A DNA stretch of 64,000 nt from Thermomonas brevis (GTDB taxonomy: Bacteria; Pseudomonadota; Gammaproteobacteria; Xanthomonadales; Xanthomonadaceae), in the NCBI RefSeq assembly GCF_014395425.1, contig NZ_CP060711.1:1054001-1118000 (forward strand). The letters are read 5' to 3'. Below, one piece after another: positions 62,322 through 64,000 of this stretch (position 1 is its first letter; each line of letters begins with the position of its first letter). The notes under the pieces are model-generated. The model saw only the letters and a list, made by a program, of their open reading frames with translations, searched no databases and was not told where the DNA came from. The position numbers and the translations under genes are program-made.

Positions 62322-62389
62322 TCTCTTTATCCGGATTGAGCGATGTAAATAACAGTTCGTCATAAGCGGGCATTCGGCATACTTCCCCG

Positions 62390-63181
62390 ATGCCCCGCCT
62401 GTCGCCTCTCCTGCTGCTCGCCTGTCTGTGCGCCGTCGCCGTCGCAGGCGACGGCGGGCGCGACGCGCAGGCGGAGATCGTCCGCCTGCGCATCGAACCG
62501 GCCGACGGCGAATACCTGGCCTGGGCGGACAACCTGCTGGCCGGCCCGATCGAAGTCCGACTGGACGTCGCCGGCGGCGAACCGCCGCCCAGCCAGCCGG
62601 CGCTGCCCGCGCGCGCCGGGGTGCCGGCCGGCGGCAGCGCGCTGGTGGCGCGCCTGCAGACGCCGGGCGGGCGCGAGGGCTGGATGCGGCTGCGCCTGCG
62701 CGGCGTGCCCGGCAGTTCCAACGCGCGGCCGCGCGACGTTCTCTACCTGCCGCCGCTGGCGCAGCCGGACGCGCGCATCGACCAGGGCTTCGAGGGCGAG
62801 TTCAGCCACCGGGACGCGGAAAACCGCTACGCGCTGGATTTCGCCGCTCCGGTCGGCACACCGGTGCTGGCCGCCCGCGCCGGCATCGTGATGCAGGTGC
62901 AGGACGGTTATCGCGGCCACGGGCTGGACTACGCGCACGACGGCGGGCGCGCCAACTTCATCCGCATCCTGCACGACGACGGCAGCATGGCGCTGTACGC
63001 GCATCTGGCCGAAGGCGGGATGCAGGTGCGCGCGGGAGAACGGGTGGAGGCCGGCCAGCGCATCGGCCTGTCCGGCAATACCGGCTACAGCACCGCGCCG
63101 CACCTGCACTTCGCGGTGCAGGTGAACCGGGGAATGCAGCTGCAGTCGATCCGCTTCCGCATGCGCGGGCTGGCGGAGTGA
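62390..63181 (+). CDS. M23-family metallopeptidase, exported
   Basis: 263 residues from ATG 62390 with a signal peptide (LSPLLLLACLCAVAVAG). A beta domain (about 25-130) precedes the LytM-type core: FSHRDAENRYALDFAAPVGTPVLAARAGIV (H and D ligands), NFIRILHDDGSMALYAHLAEGG, and APHLHFAVQVNRG (HxH). It is smaller than and distinct from the M23 protein at 45518-46621. The likely role is peptidoglycan cutting or maturation outside the inner membrane. Divergent from the met operon. Confidence 0.92.
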   Translation: MPRLSPLLLLACLCAVAVAGDGGRDAQAEIVRLRIEPADGEYLAWADNLLAGPIEVRLDVAGGEPPPSQPALPARAGVPAGGSALVARLQTPGGREGWMRLRLRGVPGSSNARPRDVLYLPPLAQPDARIDQGFEGEFSHRDAENRYALDFAAPVGTPVLAARAGIVMQVQDGYRGHGLDYAHDGGRANFIRILHDDGSMALYAHLAEGGMQVRAGERVEAGQRIGLSGNTGYSTAPHLHFAVQVNRGMQLQSIRFRMRGLAE

Positions 63182-63206
63182 CCCGCCCGCGGCGAACCGG
63201 CGGCGC

Positions 63207-64000
63207 TCAGGCCACCTCGTCCAGCGCCGACGGCTCCACCATCTCGCGCCACTGCGGCAGCTTGTCCAGCATGCCCACCGAGCGCAGGTAGTCCTGGTCG
63301 GGTTCGCGCTCCGCCACCAGCGCGGTGGCGACGTGCACCGCGCCGGTCACCCAGAAGCCGCCGGTGCGCATCTGCCCGGGCCGCTGCTGGTAGGCCACGG
63401 CCTCCACGATCGGCATCGGCAGGCCCCACAGGCCGAGCAGGTAGGCGCCGGCTTCGGCGTAATTCAGTCCCTCGCCGCCGTCGCCTGCCGCCACGCCCGG
63501 CAGCAGGCGCCCCACCTCGGCCAGCAGGCCGGCGGTGGCGGCCAGCTCGGCGCTGGAGCCCGGCAGCAGCTTGCGCGCCAGATTGGACGTGCGCAGGGCG
63601 CGATCCTGCACCTCTTCGCGCTGCTTGCTGCTGGCGCCCTGCCCGCCGAACGCCTCGATGGTCAGCACCAGCCGCAGCAGCGCCTGGTGGCCCAGCCGCA
63701 GCACCGCCGAGCGCATGTCGCTGATCTCGCGCCCGCCGGAGAAATACGCGGAATTGCACAGGCGCAGCACCTTGGCGGCGATCGCCGGGTCCTGCGACAG
63801 CGCCTGAGCGATGGCCTGGTTGCTGGCCTCCGGGTCGCGCAGCAGGCGGGTCAGCTGGAGATAGAGCTTCGGCGGCGGCGGCAGCGAGCTGACCCCGCCC
63901 AGCGTGCGCTTGAGCGCTTCGTTGTCGAGCAGTTCGCGCAGGTCGATGACGCTTTCCACCGCCGCCACCAGTTGGTCCGGGTCCAGCGGCCGGCCCAGCA
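63207..64000 (-). CDS. REC-HDOD response regulator, N-terminus beyond the window
   Basis: The frame is open through the right edge. The residues before the GTG at 63968, LGRPLDPDQLVAAVESVIDLREL, have the shape of the last helix of a response-regulator receiver domain. The visible part is an HDOD domain (LPPPPKLYLQLTRLLRDPEASNQAIAQALSQDPAIAAKVLRLCNSAYFSGGREISDMRSAVLRLGHQALLRLVL). HDOD proteins act in signal output, often with cyclic-di-GMP networks in Xanthomonas. A separate start at 63968 is possible but less likely. Confidence 0.85.
   Translation of the reverse strand, partial: LGRPLDPDQLVAAVESVIDLRELLDNEALKRTLGGVSSLPPPPKLYLQLTRLLRDPEASNQAIAQALSQDPAIAAKVLRLCNSAYFSGGREISDMRSAVLRLGHQALLRLVLTIEAFGGQGASSKQREEVQDRALRTSNLARKLLPGSSAELAATAGLLAEVGRLLPGVAAGDGGEGLNYAEAGAYLLGLWGLPMPIVEAVAYQQRPGQMRTGGFWVTGAVHVATALVAEREPDQDYLRSVGMLDKLPQWREMVEPSALDEVA

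Overview
The window comes from a high-GC gammaproteobacterium of the Xanthomonadaceae/Lysobacter type. I infer this from the gene order (kdsD-kdsC-lptC-lptA-lptB-rpoN-hpf-hprK-rapZ-PTS; pilU/pilT-yggS-proC-DUF4426), from a metX-metB-hom operon behind a SAM riboswitch, and from the attC type of the integron. No rRNA, tRNA, CRISPR array, insertion sequence or phage gene was seen.

Region 1 (1 to about 10,990) is the distal part of a chromosomal integron cassette array. There are 23 recognisable attC sites and two decayed ones, all in the same orientation, enclosing 24 complete cassettes plus one cut by the left edge. The integrase and attI are not in the window; the attC orientation puts them to the left. 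The cassettes are visibly less GC-rich than the backbone. They carry small plus-strand genes, mostly of unknown function. More than half of the encoded proteins have predicted membrane segments or a signal peptide. The few recognisable products are an AroQ-type chorismate mutase and one or two PD-(D/E)xK nuclease-like proteins. Five cassettes have no convincing gene: a duplicated pair (B and N), a relative sharing a conserved hairpin (R), and two adjacent related cassettes (H and I). These are candidates for cassette-borne small RNAs. The last cassette holds a frameshifted paralogue of an earlier cassette gene and is flanked by the decayed attC sites.

Region 2 (about 11,000 to 26,400) is core cell-envelope and regulatory chromosome. 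Minus-strand murA and a BolA-family gene stand divergent to a long plus-strand run: KDO synthesis (kdsD, kdsC), LPS export (lptC, lptA, lptB), sigma-54 (rpoN), ribosome hibernation factor (hpf), HPr kinase (hprK), RapZ, a mannose-type EIIA, HPr, enzyme I, a degenerate HD-GYP protein and an MgtE Mg2+ transporter.

Region 3 (26,400 to 38,450) has two small genes in a lower-GC patch, then YbjQ, pyrB, ruvX and yqgE, the twitching ATPases pilU and pilT, yggS, proC, a DUF4426 lipoprotein, DoxX, a BtuF-like protein without a signal peptide, pdxH, and three unrecognised membrane-protein genes.

Region 4 (38,450 to 53,240) includes a winged-helix/protein-kinase/TPR fusion, dodecin, an in-frame aroK-aroB fusion, a WGR-domain protein, a REP-type palindrome, hemE, an M23 peptidase, a hybrid sensor kinase with a periplasmic propeller, cytochrome b561, YceI, a glutaredoxin-like protein and sdaA.

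Region 5 (53,240 to 64,000) holds a propeller-GGDEF diguanylate cyclase, a MASE1-GGDEF-EAL protein, the riboswitch-controlled metX-metB-hom operon, a second M23 peptidase, and the C-terminal part of a REC-HDOD response regulator that runs off the right edge.
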